Positions 26,365 through 35,964 of a DNA stretch of 64,000 nt are shown here, in pieces (the first letter of the stretch is position 1; each line of letters begins with the position of its first letter). The DNA comes from Nitrospira sp. (GTDB lineage: Bacteria; Nitrospirota; Nitrospiria; Nitrospirales; Nitrospiraceae): NCBI GenBank assembly GCA_020846195.1, contig JADLEJ010000007.1, positions 1 to 64,000 on the forward strand, given 5' to 3'. Below the pieces are notes generated by a model, which saw nothing but the letters and a program-made list of their open reading frames with translations, searched no databases and was not told where the DNA came from. The position numbers and the translations under genes are program-made.

Positions 26365-27411
26365 CTAGGAAATCTGCTTCCTCAATCTGCCCCAATAGGC
26401 TGTCCCGATAGAACCGCAGGCGCCGGTGAAGGTGGTGAGTGCCAGGATTCGATAGACTTTGCTGCGCGGGATTTTGACTTTCACGGCAGGGTTTAACAAA
26501 TCCGGCGAATGCAGTACCAGCTTAAGCGATTCACCAGCCGACAGAATGGGCCACATGCAAGAGAGCCGAAGACGTGTTTCGCGTCGCGGGATCGCCATCG
26601 TATACATCCAGCCTTGATCCAGATGTTCCGTGGCCATTCGAACTAACCCACCCAAGACCGGTTGGAAGCGTGGCAGATTGGTTTGGTCCAGCAAATCGCG
26701 CGGCGTAAGTCCGGCCTCCTCCAGCATCGTCTCCGGAATGTAACAGCGCCCCTTCTGCAGATCGTGCGCGATATCTTTCACAATATTCGTGAGCTGTAGT
26801 CCTTTCCCGAACCGCACCCCCACAGTGGACATGTGCCGTACATCCCACGACGCCAGCGCCGTTCGATGCGCGCACATGAGATCGGTCCAAAACTCGCCGA
26901 CGCAACCAGCCACGTAATAGGTGTAGCGATCCAGCTCGTCGAGCGTCTTCAACGCCACGAGTTCGCCGGCCGACTGCCCAGGGAAACGGCTCAGGTCCAT
27001 CTCCATCCCTTGCGTCAGCGTCGTCATGAGCCGCTGCACGCGCCGCCGGTCTTCCGACGAACAGTCTTGAAACAGTCGAAAGCAGTCTTCTAGCCGTTCA
27101 AGCAACACCCGTTCGGAGGAGTCCTGCTGGAGCGGAACCATCGCCTGTTGAATGGCGCGAATCTGCGCCCAGGAAACCTGGTCGCTCACGAACTGCGCTT
27201 TCAGCTGGCTGAGAAAGTCGAGACGCCGCGAACGATCGATCAGATCCGTATCGGCGATGGTGTCGGCTGCGCGGGCAAACAAATACCCCAAGCCGATCTG
27301 ATCCCGCACATCCGCCGGAACGACGACCAGCGTCGTATAGAACAGACGGGACACTTGCTTGAGCAGGTCGCGAAGCAGCTCGGACTTGGATGGGTGCGTA
27401 CTCGTGAACAA
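26365..27411 (-). CDS. squalene synthase family protein
   Basis: The 348-residue protein is of the squalene/phytoene synthase family and resembles the eukaryotic-type farnesyl-diphosphate farnesyltransferase: Asp-rich motif ARAADTIADT, YVAGCVGEFW, and the second Asp motif VKDIAHDLQKGRCYIPE. A C-terminal hydrophobic segment (LALTTFTGACGSIGTAYW) could anchor it to the membrane. It would make squalene for hopanoids or other triterpenoids. The predicted TTG start at 27411 has AGAGG directly against it, so a downstream GTG at 27357 is possible. It follows the interrupted cupredoxin by three bases and ends in TAG. Confidence 0.88.
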   Translation of the reverse strand: MFTSTHPSKSELLRDLLKQVSRLFYTTLVVVPADVRDQIGLGYLFARAADTIADTDLIDRSRRLDFLSQLKAQFVSDQVSWAQIRAIQQAMVPLQQDSSERVLLERLEDCFRLFQDCSSEDRRRVQRLMTTLTQGMEMDLSRFPGQSAGELVALKTLDELDRYTYYVAGCVGEFWTDLMCAHRTALASWDVRHMSTVGVRFGKGLQLTNIVKDIAHDLQKGRCYIPETMLEEAGLTPRDLLDQTNLPRFQPVLGGLVRMATEHLDQGWMYTMAIPRRETRLRLSCMWPILSAGESLKLVLHSPDLLNPAVKVKIPRSKVYRILALTTFTGACGSIGTAYWGRLRKQIS

Positions 27412-27414
27412 CCT

Positions 27415-27828
27415 CTACTTTACTTCGAACGTGCCTTCCATCCCTTTGTCGCGATGGCTGGGCAGAGGCCAGAGACGTTTGTCGCAATAGATGGGATAGG
27501 AGCCCGGCTGTGCCGGCGTGAACGTGATGACGGCGGTTTTTCCAGCCGACAAGTCTTGCTCGACGGAGAGTTCCTTGATGATAAAGTTATGCGGCGTAAT
27601 CGTCGTGGCGCTCGTCAAGGTCAACTCCACCGGTTTCCCAGCTTCGACAATCAGGTGATTCGGCGTATAGGACTAGCTATCGAGGACGACCGTGGCTCGT
27701 TGAACCCCATCGTTCCCCGCCGGGACCACAAACGGCGGACCCGGCGTTGCCACATCCGCGGCCTGTGCGACTGCGACCTGGAGCGCAAGCAGCATTCCAA
27801 CCCAGCCGACCAGCGCATCTCCTCGCAT
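27415..27828 (-). pseudogene. periplasmic cupredoxin, interrupted by one in-frame TAG
   Basis: From an ATG at 27828 with GGAGG seven bases upstream, the frame encodes a signal peptide (MRGDALVGWVGMLLALQVAV, AQAAD) and ATVVLDS, then TAG at codon 52 (27673-27675). It continues in the same frame with SYTPNHLIVEAGKPVELTL and the copper-site elements TPHNFIIKE, YPIYCDKR, and SHRDKGMEGTFEV, to a proper stop at 27415. A Tyr or similar codon to TAG change explains it. All four type-1 copper ligand candidates (His, Cys, His, Met) remain downstream of the stop. Confidence 0.88.
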
Positions 27829-28067
27829 ACATACCTCCACAGATGAGACCCTTCTAGCAGGATCATGCCGAGGGGGTCAACTTTACTCCACAGTTTCAGG
27901 AGCTTCCGCGCCATCTTGACCTTTGCCGATCAGGCCTTATATTCAAATGCTCAACAGGCCAATTCTACCGGCGGCTGCATTTCGAACGGACGGTTTGTGT
28001 ATAATCATGGCAACAAAATCACTCGCCCCGCACCGGTGGCGAGCTGCTGTCTCTAAGGAGGACTTCG

Positions 28068-28988
28068 ATGAAGTGGCTTAAGGGCATTGGGCTCTTCTTA
28101 ATTGCAAACTTCTTAATCTATTTAACGCTGTCGTTCACGGCCAACATCCTGATCAATAGCGTGCTCCCGGCATTCGGCATCGATGTCCGCGGGGTGTTCA
28201 GCCAGCAACTGCTCGTCTGGTCGCTCGTGATCGGATTCGGCGGCGCGTTCATCAGCTTGGCCTTCTCGAAACAGATGGCGCGCGCGATGCTCGATTGCGA
28301 GCAGATCACCCAGCCCCGGTCGCATGCCGAACAGGTGATCTACGGGTCGGTCCAGGAGATCGCTCAGCGGCTCGGTATTACCATGCCGGAGGTGTGGGTC
28401 TACAATTCGCCAGACCCCACCGCCTTTGCCACCGGTCCCAGCAAGAACAACTCCATGGTCGCCGTCTCAACCGGCTTGCTCCAGAACTTGAAGGAAGATG
28501 AAGTGAAGGCCGTGCTCGCCCATGAAATGGGGCACGTCTACAACGGCGACATGTTCACGACCACGGTGCTCGCCGGGCTCATGAACACCTTTGTTTATTA
28601 CATCAGCAATTTCCTTTCGAGCATGGTGGGACAGCCCTCGGGACAGGATCGCGAAGAAGGCAGCGCCGGCAATCCGATCCTAGCCTTCGTGGTCTACATC
28701 GTCTTGCAAGTGGTGCTCTCGTTCCTCGCGATGATTGTCGTAAGCTGGCACTCGCGCCGCCGCGAGTTCGCCGCGGATGCGTTTTCCGCCAAGGTCTATG
28801 GCAAAGAGTCGATGATCGGCGCGCTGCGCGGCATCGATCGATGGGTCAGCCGCGCACAGTTTCAGCCCAGCAACCAGGATGCGCTGGCCACGATGAAGAT
28901 ATCCGGAAGCACATCGGGATTCATGCATCTCTTTGCCACACACCCGCCAATCGAAGCGCGGGTGGCGGCACTCGAACAGCTGTCATAA
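28068..28988 (+). CDS. htpX: zinc metalloprotease HtpX
   Basis: The 306-residue inner-membrane protease degrades misfolded membrane proteins. Two N-terminal transmembrane segments (residues 7-28 and 40-62) precede the zinc site HEMGH (about residue 147), followed by two more hydrophobic segments and the third ligand Glu in RRREFAADAFSAK. GGAGG at 28056 supports the start. Size and architecture match HtpX. Confidence 0.96.
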   Translation: MKWLKGIGLFLIANFLIYLTLSFTANILINSVLPAFGIDVRGVFSQQLLVWSLVIGFGGAFISLAFSKQMARAMLDCEQITQPRSHAEQVIYGSVQEIAQRLGITMPEVWVYNSPDPTAFATGPSKNNSMVAVSTGLLQNLKEDEVKAVLAHEMGHVYNGDMFTTTVLAGLMNTFVYYISNFLSSMVGQPSGQDREEGSAGNPILAFVVYIVLQVVLSFLAMIVVSWHSRRREFAADAFSAKVYGKESMIGALRGIDRWVSRAQFQPSNQDALATMKISGSTSGFMHLFATHPPIEARVAALEQLS

Positions 28989-29005
28989 TGCAGAAGGAGC
29001 CCCTC

Positions 29006-29599
29006 ATGAACATATCCTTCGTCACGGCATCGCTGCTGACACTCATGGGTGGGCTCCTTTGGGCGTCTCCAACCGTGCAGGCTGAACAGGAAGGACGACT
29101 GATGGCCGCGAAAACGACCAGCTTCTATGACTTCACGATGGACGACATCGACGGGAAACCGGTGAACCTCAGCCAATATAAAGGCAAGGCGCTCCTGGTC
29201 GTCAACACGGCCAGCTTCTGCGGCAATACCCCGCAGTACACCGACCTCGAAGCCCTGTACGAGCAATATCGTGACAAGGGATTCGAGATCCTGGCGTTTC
29301 CCGCCAACAACTTCGGCCAGCAGGAGCCGGGCACGAACGCGGAGATCAAAGGCTTCTGCCTGACCAAGTACAGCGTCAGCTTTCCCCTCTTCAGCAAAAT
29401 CAGCGTCAAGGGATCGGACAAGCACCCGCTGTATCAGTATCTAACCGAGAACAGTCCGTTCCCTGGCGAAGTGGAGTGGAATTTCCAGAAGTATCTGGTC
29501 GATCGCAGCGGCAATATCGTGGCGCGTTTTCCGCACCGCATGAAGCCGTCATCGCCGGAAATCGTCAAGGAAGTGGAACGGGTGCTCGCCGCCAAGTAG
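29006..29599 (+). CDS. glutathione peroxidase-family protein, exported
   Basis: The 197-residue protein has a signal peptide (residues 1-22) and a GPx-type thioredoxin fold: NTASFCGNTPQYTDLEALYE with the peroxidatic Cys in place of selenocysteine, FPANNFGQQEPG with the catalytic Gln, and WNFQKYLVDRSG with the catalytic Trp-Asn. It is therefore a periplasmic thiol peroxidase. AGAAGGAG at 28992-28999 supports ATG 29006. It follows htpX by 17 bases and may be cotranscribed with it. Confidence 0.93.
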   Translation: MNISFVTASLLTLMGGLLWASPTVQAEQEGRLMAAKTTSFYDFTMDDIDGKPVNLSQYKGKALLVVNTASFCGNTPQYTDLEALYEQYRDKGFEILAFPANNFGQQEPGTNAEIKGFCLTKYSVSFPLFSKISVKGSDKHPLYQYLTENSPFPGEVEWNFQKYLVDRSGNIVARFPHRMKPSSPEIVKEVERVLAAK

Positions 29600-29604
29600 C
29601 GGCG

Positions 29605-29892
29605 TCACGCCCTGCGGTAAAACGTGATGTGCTGCTGATATTCCTGGATCGCCGCCTGGAGCGAGGCTTTCCCAAGAGGGATGTTCGCCTCCAACGTATC
29701 TTCTATCGCTCCATCGTCGATTTCCACGTCGTAGCGGTCCTGGATGTTGGTCCGTACCGGCCCCCCCTGGGTGATGTCCCGCGGCATAAAGATCTCTTTC
29801 CAGATTTCCTTTTCGACTAAACAGACATCCCGAAACCGCTCGTAGAGCAACGTCAACTTCTCTGCATCGGTCACTTTCACACGTTCTCCCAT
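29605..29892 (-). CDS. small protein, unknown function
   Basis: The 95-residue product is acidic and helical in its first half (EKLTLLYERFRDVCLVEKEI) and contains MPRDITQGGPVRTNIQDRYDVEIDD. No signal peptide or known motif was seen. It is convergent with the glutathione peroxidase gene, with 5 bases between stops, and lies 56 bases downstream of the next minus-strand gene. Confidence 0.6.
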   Translation of the reverse strand: MGERVKVTDAEKLTLLYERFRDVCLVEKEIWKEIFMPRDITQGGPVRTNIQDRYDVEIDDGAIEDTLEANIPLGKASLQAAIQEYQQHITFYRRA

Positions 29893-29948
29893 CGTCAGAC
29901 GCGCTCCTTCATCGTTTCGGAATCAACTCACGTATCGGCTGGGTCTGA

Positions 29949-30626
29949 TCAACGCGCTGGCTCAGGAGAGAGAAGCGGCTTGTCGGTGATCGTAAAACGC
30001 AGCGTCCCCACCTGATTGACGGCATGGAACGACTGCTGCCCATGCGGAGCAATATACAATTTGACGATATACCCACCCAGCGGCCATCGCTCGCCCGGGC
30101 GCTTCAACTCAAGAAACCCATAGCGCTCGTACCCCGGCAGCTCCAGAATATCCTGTCCGAACGGCTTGGCCGGCACAGTGCCGCCCTGTCCTTCAAGAAA
30201 CCACTGCGCACTGAACTGAGTAGGGTCTTCCAGAGGAGCCGATTCAAAGACAATGTAGACCGCCGCCGCATCCGGCGAAAAGACCGACGTGGGGTCCACC
30301 GGCTTCAATCGCGGGTCCTGTGTGTACCAGCCCTTTCGACCGAACGTGTCCCACTCGACTTCATACCCCCGAGCCATCTTGATCCAGGTAAAGAGCGACT
30401 GCGGGGTTCCGGCTTGCTGGTCGTCGAACGACGGACTTTGCGTCGTTCCAAACTCCGTCGTCTCCTGCTCCTTCTGAGGCATCAAGTCTTTCCCGCTTGC
30501 CGAGGCGCCCCAAAGATTCACTGCCAAGAGACAACATCCCACGGCAGACACCGTCCCGATGGGACGCCTTCGATTCACGCAGACTCTGAGCCAGAGACTT
30601 CTCATTGCCCTCATCCTCGCACGCAT
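29949..30626 (-). CDS. secreted protein, unknown function
   Basis: The up to 225-residue protein has a basic N-terminus and a hydrophobic segment ending in GASASGK, consistent with an export signal. The mature part contains VYIVFESAPLEDPTQFSAQW, LPGYERYGFLELKRPGERWP and GGYIVKLYIAP, a beta-rich pattern. Three in-frame ATGs (30626, 30614, 30605) compete; the last has GAGG at a suitable distance, so the true start may be 30605. Function unknown. Confidence 0.65.
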   Translation of the reverse strand: MRARMRAMRSLWLRVCVNRRRPIGTVSAVGCCLLAVNLWGASASGKDLMPQKEQETTEFGTTQSPSFDDQQAGTPQSLFTWIKMARGYEVEWDTFGRKGWYTQDPRLKPVDPTSVFSPDAAAVYIVFESAPLEDPTQFSAQWFLEGQGGTVPAKPFGQDILELPGYERYGFLELKRPGERWPLGGYIVKLYIAPHGQQSFHAVNQVGTLRFTITDKPLLSPEPAR

Positions 30627-30697
30627 GGTATCGAGACCCAGCGACAGGGGTCAACCATGCACGCGCTTCGCCTTCGACCCCCACAGCACGCGTCTCG

Positions 30698-30898
30698 CTA
30701 GCGCGGCATCGTGGGATCGGCCGAGCGCCCTTGCTCCTCCATCTTCAACTTTTCAAAACTCTTGTCGGCATGACCGCGCACCTGCTCCGGCGTCATCGTA
30801 GAAGTCGGCTTGGGGGCTTCGCTCGCACAACCGCCAAGACCCAACAGCACACTGGCCACCACCGCCCCAGTTCCCATTATTCGACCTCGATTCTTCAT
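30698..30898 (-). CDS. small lipoprotein
   Basis: The 66-residue product has a signal peptide with lipobox LGGC followed by ASEAPKP. The mature tail is a short charged helix (MTPEQVRGHADKSFEKLKM). AAAGGGGAGGCGT upstream fixes the ATG at 30898. Function unknown. Confidence 0.7.
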   Translation of the reverse strand: MKNRGRIMGTGAVVASVLLGLGGCASEAPKPTSTMTPEQVRGHADKSFEKLKMEEQGRSADPTMPR

Positions 30899-31063
30899 AC
30901 GCCTCCCCTTTCCTCCCGCCGATCCAACCGCATATCCCTCTCGCACATCATCATACTACGCTTTCATTTCATCCAGCACCACCGCCTCTCTTCGTTGACT
31001 CATCCAAGAGGCCAGAGTATTCTGACCCTCGACTGCCGATGGCACTGAACGATTGAGGTGATC

Positions 31064-31510
31064 ATGTCGTTACGAGACCGCTTAACAGAAGATTTGAAAC
31101 TCGCGATGAAGTCGAGAGATCAGCTTCGGATGGACGTCATCCGGATGGTCAAGGCTGCGATCATGAACAAGGAGATGGAACTCAAGAAAGATCTGGACGA
31201 CGCGGAGATGAGCAAGATCATGACGACCTTGATCAAACAACGCCGCGACTCCGTCGAGCAATATGAAAAGGCCCAGCGCCCTGAACTGGCGGCAAAAGAG
31301 CGCCAGGAAATCACCATCATTGAAGGCTATCTCCCGCAAGCGCTCTCTCCGCAACAACTTGCGGACCTGGTTGGAAGCGTAATCGCTGAATCCGGCGCGC
31401 GCTCACAGAAAGACATGGGCACGGTCATGAAAGCCGTGATGGTCCGCTTGGCCGGGCAGCCTGTCGACGGGAAAATCATCAGCGATCTCGTCAAGTCTAA
31501 ACTTCAATAG
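31064..31510 (+). CDS. GatB/YqeY-domain protein
   Basis: The 148-residue cytoplasmic protein is of the YqeY family, related to the tail domain of the GatB amidotransferase: N-terminal KSRDQLRMDVIRMVKAAI, the middle RRDSVEQYEKAQRPELAAKE, and C-terminal GxMMKAV-like DMGTVMKAVMV followed by VDGKIISDLVK. GAGGTGATC precedes the ATG at 31064. The family's exact role is uncertain, probably connected with tRNA-dependent amidation or tRNA binding. Confidence 0.93.
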   Translation: MSLRDRLTEDLKLAMKSRDQLRMDVIRMVKAAIMNKEMELKKDLDDAEMSKIMTTLIKQRRDSVEQYEKAQRPELAAKERQEITIIEGYLPQALSPQQLADLVGSVIAESGARSQKDMGTVMKAVMVRLAGQPVDGKIISDLVKSKLQ

Positions 31511-31638
31511 ACCGTTCGCTTCGTCTCGCTCGGACTCCCCATCCGCATTTGCTATACTTAGGCAATACCCTGCGGAGAGGATCGCCCGTCCAGCCCCGCT
31601 CCAGTTTCTCCATCAATCGTCCGTTAAGAGAAGGTATC

Positions 31639-32277
31639 ATGGCCATTCTTATTGTCGATGACTCCCCAGACCAGCACCTGCTCCTGCGCTCGCTCCTGAC
31701 CAAATCGGGGTATGGAGACATCCTGACAGCGGAATCCGCCAAAGCCGCGTTTACCGCCCTCAACCTGGAAGGAACCGCGCTGCCCACCCCGGTCGACCTC
31801 ATTCTCATGGACGTGCTGATGCCGGAGCTTGACGGCGTCTCCGCCTGCCGGCAGGTCAAGAGCGCCTCGCACCTCCGCGACATTCCGATCATCATGGTCA
31901 CCGCAAAGAACGACCTCAGCAATCTGAAAGAAGCCTTTGCCGCCGGGGCCATGGACTACATCAATAAACCCGTGAACAGCGTGGAGCTTCTTGCCCGTGT
32001 GTCTTCTGCTCTGGCACTCAAACACGAGATGGATTGCCGCAAAGAACGGGAGAGCGAATTGCAGCGGAGCAACGACGAGTTGCAGCGCGCGCTCAAAGAA
32101 GTGAAAGTCCTTCGCGGCCTGATTCCAATTTGCGCGTCCTGCAAGAAAATCCGCAACGACGGCGGCTTCTGGCAACAGCTGGAAGAGTACCTCTGCGACC
32201 ATTCCGAGGCCGAATTCAGCCACGGCCTCTGCCAGCCTTGTGTCAAAAAGCTTTATCCTGGAGTTTACCCAGACTAG
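31639..32277 (+). CDS. response regulator with C-terminal CxxC...CxxC module
   Basis: The 212-residue protein has a receiver domain (residues 1-125; IVDDSPD acidic pocket, LILMDVLMPE phospho-Asp, VTAKND, NKPVNS with the conserved Lys), a coiled coil (residues 130-165), and a C-terminal module with ICASCKKIRND and CQPCVKK that may bind a metal. This C-terminal module recurs in bacterial signalling proteins next to receivers. It opens a four-gene signalling block. Its receiver is close to that of the next gene, suggesting tandem duplication. Confidence 0.88.
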   Translation: MAILIVDDSPDQHLLLRSLLTKSGYGDILTAESAKAAFTALNLEGTALPTPVDLILMDVLMPELDGVSACRQVKSASHLRDIPIIMVTAKNDLSNLKEAFAAGAMDYINKPVNSVELLARVSSALALKHEMDCRKERESELQRSNDELQRALKEVKVLRGLIPICASCKKIRNDGGFWQQLEEYLCDHSEAEFSHGLCQPCVKKLYPGVYPD

Positions 32278-32321
32278 CTGTTACGCTTCCTCCAGCATTT
32301 CACTGAGAGCGTCACACACTT

Positions 32322-33326
32322 ATGGCTATTCTGATCGTCGACGATTCGCCGGATGATCGGCTGCTGCTGCAATCGATTCTGTCCGCCGCCGGGTACGAAC
32401 AAATTCTGGTTGCGGACTCCGCCGCCCATGCCTTTAAACTGATCGGCCTCGACAACGGCAAACAGGCTACCGCCCGCGTCGACCTGATTCTCATGGACAT
32501 CCTCATGCCCGCCATGAGCGGCATCGAGGCCTGCCGCCAGATCAAAGCGAACGACCGGTTCCGCGATACCCCCATCATTATGGTGACGGTCAAAACCGAC
32601 CCCGTGGAGCTTCAGCTCGCGTTCGCGGCCGGCGCCATGGACTACGTGGCCAAGCCTGTCAATAAGATCGAGCTGCTGACCCGCGTGCGGTCGGTGCTTC
32701 GACTGGTTCATGAGATCGACCGGCGGCGGGCGCGCGAGCAGGAACTCCTCGAGGTCATGCGGCAGTTGCAGGAAGCCAACCAAATGCTGCTCAGGCTCTC
32801 CTGCCTAGACGGCCTCACCGGCATTACGAATCGCCGGCAGTTCGATGACTTCCTCGACCAGGAATGGCGCCGAGCCGTCCGCGAATCGACCCCCGTCTCG
32901 CTCATCATGTTCGACATCGATCGATTTAAAACCTACAACGACAGCAAAGGCCACACGGCCGGAGACGAATGCCTCAAACAAGTAGCCACCGCCGTCACGG
33001 GAGCCGTCAACCGGCCAGGCGACTTGGTGGCCCGTTACGGCGGGGATGAATTCGTCATCGTCCTTCCCGGCACCGGCATCGACGGCGCGGCGCAAGTCGC
33101 CGAGGGTCTTCGCCGGCGGGTCGAGGAGTTGCGGATCTCTCATACCGACGACGCCCTGGTCACCGTGAGCGTCGGCTATGCCAGCATGATTCCCAATCGC
33201 CATGCCTCGCCAACCGACTTAATCAAAGCCGCCGACCAAGCGCTCTACCAAGCCAAGCAGGAAGGCCGGAATCGTGTCAAACCAGCCGGACTCCTCTCCT
33301 TGGTGCAACACACCCGCGACAGTTAG
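32322..33326 (+). CDS. response regulator diguanylate cyclase (REC-GGDEF)
   Basis: The 334-residue protein has a receiver (residues 1-125; [19 protein letters not shown]) and a GGDEF domain (about residues 165-325) with an intact active site in [12 protein letters not shown], indicating that it makes cyclic-di-GMP on phosphorylation. No RxxD inhibitory site is evident immediately before the motif. The last codons overlap the longest possible reading frame of the downstream kinase. Confidence 0.94.
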   Translation: MAILIVDDSPDDRLLLQSILSAAGYEQILVADSAAHAFKLIGLDNGKQATARVDLILMDILMPAMSGIEACRQIKANDRFRDTPIIMVTVKTDPVELQLAFAAGAMDYVAKPVNKIELLTRVRSVLRLVHEIDRRRAREQELLEVMRQLQEANQMLLRLSCLDGLTGITNRRQFDDFLDQEWRRAVRESTPVSLIMFDIDRFKTYNDSKGHTAGDECLKQVATAVTGAVNRPGDLVARYGGDEFVIVLPGTGIDGAAQVAEGLRRRVEELRISHTDDALVTVSVGYASMIPNRHASPTDLIKAADQALYQAKQEGRNRVKPAGLLSLVQHTRDS

Positions 33327-33369
33327 CCCAGTCGAAAAAATCACCCGAACGAATCCAGAAGAGAGCGGC

Positions 33370-35625
33370 ATGCCACGTCCCCCAGACCTTCCTCGACGAA
33401 AATCGACGAAGCCATCGGCCGCTACGCCGCGCCGATCACCCCGCCCCGCATCCGCCGCAAAACGTTCGCGCCAGGCGGCACGTCCAGCCGTCGACCCAGC
33501 CACGGTCCTCAAGCAATATCAGGACGCGCTCAGAGCCTTGGCGCATCATGAAGCCCTGACAGGCGGCGATCTTTCCCATGCCTTCCAGGCCATCACGGAA
33601 ACGTGCGGAACGCTCCTACAAGTATCTCGTGCCAGCATCTGGCTCTTCGATAAGAACCGGCTCGCCATCGCACCGATCGATTTCTACGACCAGGACGGCC
33701 ATCATCAGTTCAAAATCTCCCTCAAGGTTGCAGACTACCCTGCTTATTTTCGCGCCATTGCCGGCGAGGAACATGCCATCGCCGCCCACGATGCCGGCTC
33801 CGACCCACGCACCAAAGATTTCTCAGATACCTACCTCCGGCCAAATCGTATCGGCGCCATGCTGGACGCTCCGATCCGGCAAAAAGGGCAGGTGGTCGGA
33901 ATCCTCTGCGCAGAACACCTCGGCAAGAGCCGGCAATGGACGCCGTATGAAATCCATCTCGCCAGCTCCTTAGCCACCATGGCCACGCTGGCGCTGGAAG
34001 CCGCCGAACGGCGGGAGGTCGAGCAGGCCCTCCGGATTGCCAAAGAGGCCGCTGAAGTGGCGAGTCAGGCGAAGAGCGAATTTCTCGCCAGCATGAGTCA
34101 TGAAATTCGCACTCCCATGAACGCCATTATCGGCATGGCCGATCTGCTCTGGGAAACCCAAATGACCCCGGAGCAACGGAAATATCTGCGCATCTTCCGG
34201 CGGGCCGGCGGCAATCTCCTCAATCTCATCAACGACATTCTGGATCTCTCCAAAGTTGAATCGGGGCACCTGGAACTGGAATCCATCGATTTCGACCTCA
34301 ACGAAGTCCTCGACAAAGCCGTCGAGATTCTGGCCATGCGCGCCAATGAAAAAGGGTTGGAACTCGCCTGCCATCTGGCGCCGGATGTCCCCTCATCCCT
34401 CATCGGCGATCCGCACCGGCTCAACCAAATCCTCATCAATTTGATCGGCAACGCGCTGAAATTCACGGACAAAGGTTCGGTGATCGTCCGCATCGTGAAT
34501 GAGCCAGGTGCCACCACGCCGGGGGTGATCCGCTTCTCCGTCACCGATACCGGCATCGGAGTGCCGCCCGAACAACTCGCCAAAATATTCGAAAGCTTTA
34601 CCCAAGCCCACAGTTCGACCTCCAGACATTATGGCGGAACTGGATTGGGCCTCACCATTTCTAAGCACTTAGCGGAGCGGATGAACGGACGCATCTGGGC
34701 GGACAGTACCGTCGGACAGGGCAGTACGTTTCATTGCACGCTCGCCTTCGGTATCGCCTCTAACCTTCCGGCGAATAGGACGGCCCCGCAGGTCAATTTA
34801 TCGGGCGTGCATACCTTGGTTGTGGACGACCACCCCACCAATCGCCTGATTCTCAAGGAGACGCTGGGCGCCTGGGGAGCCACCGTCTCCGAGGCGGAAA
34901 ACGGCCAGGCGTGTCTAGCCGAGCTTCGGCGCGCGGCGGATTCGGCCACGCCGTATGAACTGCTCCTGCTGGATTGCCGCATGCCCGGCATGGATGGATT
35001 TGCCGTAGCCGAAGCCGTGAACAACTCGCCTATTCGAGCAGGGCTGACGGTCATCATGCTCACGTCCAACCACTGGGCGGACGATATTGCCCGCACGTAT
35101 GATCTTGGCCTGGGCGGATATCTCGTCAAGCCCATCAGGCGGTCCGATCTCTACCAAACCATCGGCATTGCATTGGGACGCGCCAAAGGCGCCCCGGCAC
35201 CTGGGCTCGACACCGCTGTCCCGGAACTCCCCATTCCGTCAACGTCCCTGCGCGTGCTGCTAGTCGAAGATTCCGCAGACAATCAACTGCTGATCCGTTC
35301 CTATCTCAAAAGCACCAGCCACCGCCTGGATATCGCCGACAACGGCGCCATCGCCGTCGAGAAATTCAAGAACGGCCATTACGATCTCATTCTGATGGAT
35401 ATGCAGATGCCGGTGATGGATGGCTTGACTGCGACGAAAACCATTCGCCGCTGGGAACGCGATCAGGATCTGCCGCCGACACATATCATCGCGCTGACCG
35501 CCTTGGCACTGAAAGAAGAAGCCGTCAAAATCTTCGAGGCTGGATGCAATACGCACATGACCAAACCCGTCAAAAAAGCCGCCCTCATCGAACTCTTACA
35601 AGCCTGTAAAGGACACCGCCCATGA
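33370..35625 (+). CDS. hybrid histidine kinase (GAF-HisKA-HATPase-REC-REC)
   Basis: The 751-residue cytoplasmic kinase has a basic N-terminus, a GAF domain (about residues 60-225), a coiled coil, HisKA with phospho-His in [13 protein letters not shown] (His244), a HATPase domain ([19 protein letters not shown]), and two receivers ([13 protein letters not shown] and [13 protein letters not shown]). No membrane segment is seen. The ATG at 33370 has GAGAGCGG nearby; in-frame GTG at 33274 would overlap the previous gene. Its stop overlaps the Hpt gene start (ATGA), giving a complete phosphorelay set. Confidence 0.95.
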   Translation: MPRPPDLPRRKSTKPSAATPRRSPRPASAAKRSRQAARPAVDPATVLKQYQDALRALAHHEALTGGDLSHAFQAITETCGTLLQVSRASIWLFDKNRLAIAPIDFYDQDGHHQFKISLKVADYPAYFRAIAGEEHAIAAHDAGSDPRTKDFSDTYLRPNRIGAMLDAPIRQKGQVVGILCAEHLGKSRQWTPYEIHLASSLATMATLALEAAERREVEQALRIAKEAAEVASQAKSEFLASMSHEIRTPMNAIIGMADLLWETQMTPEQRKYLRIFRRAGGNLLNLINDILDLSKVESGHLELESIDFDLNEVLDKAVEILAMRANEKGLELACHLAPDVPSSLIGDPHRLNQILINLIGNALKFTDKGSVIVRIVNEPGATTPGVIRFSVTDTGIGVPPEQLAKIFESFTQAHSSTSRHYGGTGLGLTISKHLAERMNGRIWADSTVGQGSTFHCTLAFGIASNLPANRTAPQVNLSGVHTLVVDDHPTNRLILKETLGAWGATVSEAENGQACLAELRRAADSATPYELLLLDCRMPGMDGFAVAEAVNNSPIRAGLTVIMLTSNHWADDIARTYDLGLGGYLVKPIRRSDLYQTIGIALGRAKGAPAPGLDTAVPELPIPSTSLRVLLVEDSADNQLLIRSYLKSTSHRLDIADNGAIAVEKFKNGHYDLILMDMQMPVMDGLTATKTIRRWERDQDLPPTHIIALTALALKEEAVKIFEAGCNTHMTKPVKKAALIELLQACKGHRP

Positions 35626-35948
35626 CCGATCCCAAGCTCGCCGCTCCCGACCGCATCACCGTGTCGATCGATCCGGACCTGGAAGACATCATTCCGACCT
35701 TTCTAGCCAACCGCCAGAAAGACCTTCAGACGCTGCGCACGGCCATCGCCGAAAAGGATTTCGAGACGATTCGCATGCTTGGCCACCGAATGCGGGGCGA
35801 CGGCGGCGGATATGGGTTCAACGCCATCAGCGCCATCGGTGAAGTCATGGAACTAGCGGCGGGCCGGCACGATGAGCCGGCGATTCAGCGGCAGATCGCA
35901 GAACTTGAAGATTTTCTCGCCCGCGTCCACATCGTGTACCGCGCCTAA
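35622..35948 (+). CDS. Hpt domain histidine phosphotransferase
   Basis: The 108-residue protein is a four-helix Hpt-like domain. The candidate phospho-His is in [15 protein letters not shown], corresponding to the family's HxLKGxxxxxG pattern with a Gly-rich variant. Coupled to the hybrid kinase by a four-base overlap, it probably relays phosphate from the kinase's receivers to the two response regulators at the start of the block; that route is inferred. Confidence 0.87.
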   Translation: MTDPKLAAPDRITVSIDPDLEDIIPTFLANRQKDLQTLRTAIAEKDFETIRMLGHRMRGDGGGYGFNAISAIGEVMELAAGRHDEPAIQRQIAELEDFLARVHIVYRA

Positions 35949-35964
35949 TCGCCTTCGCAGGCTG

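Noticed and set aside
9823..27675. TAG read as an amino acid (amber recoding)
   Set aside because: Several intact genes here end in TAG, including the NtrC-type regulator, apt, squalene synthase and the zinc-ribbon gene, and no recoding element is visible.
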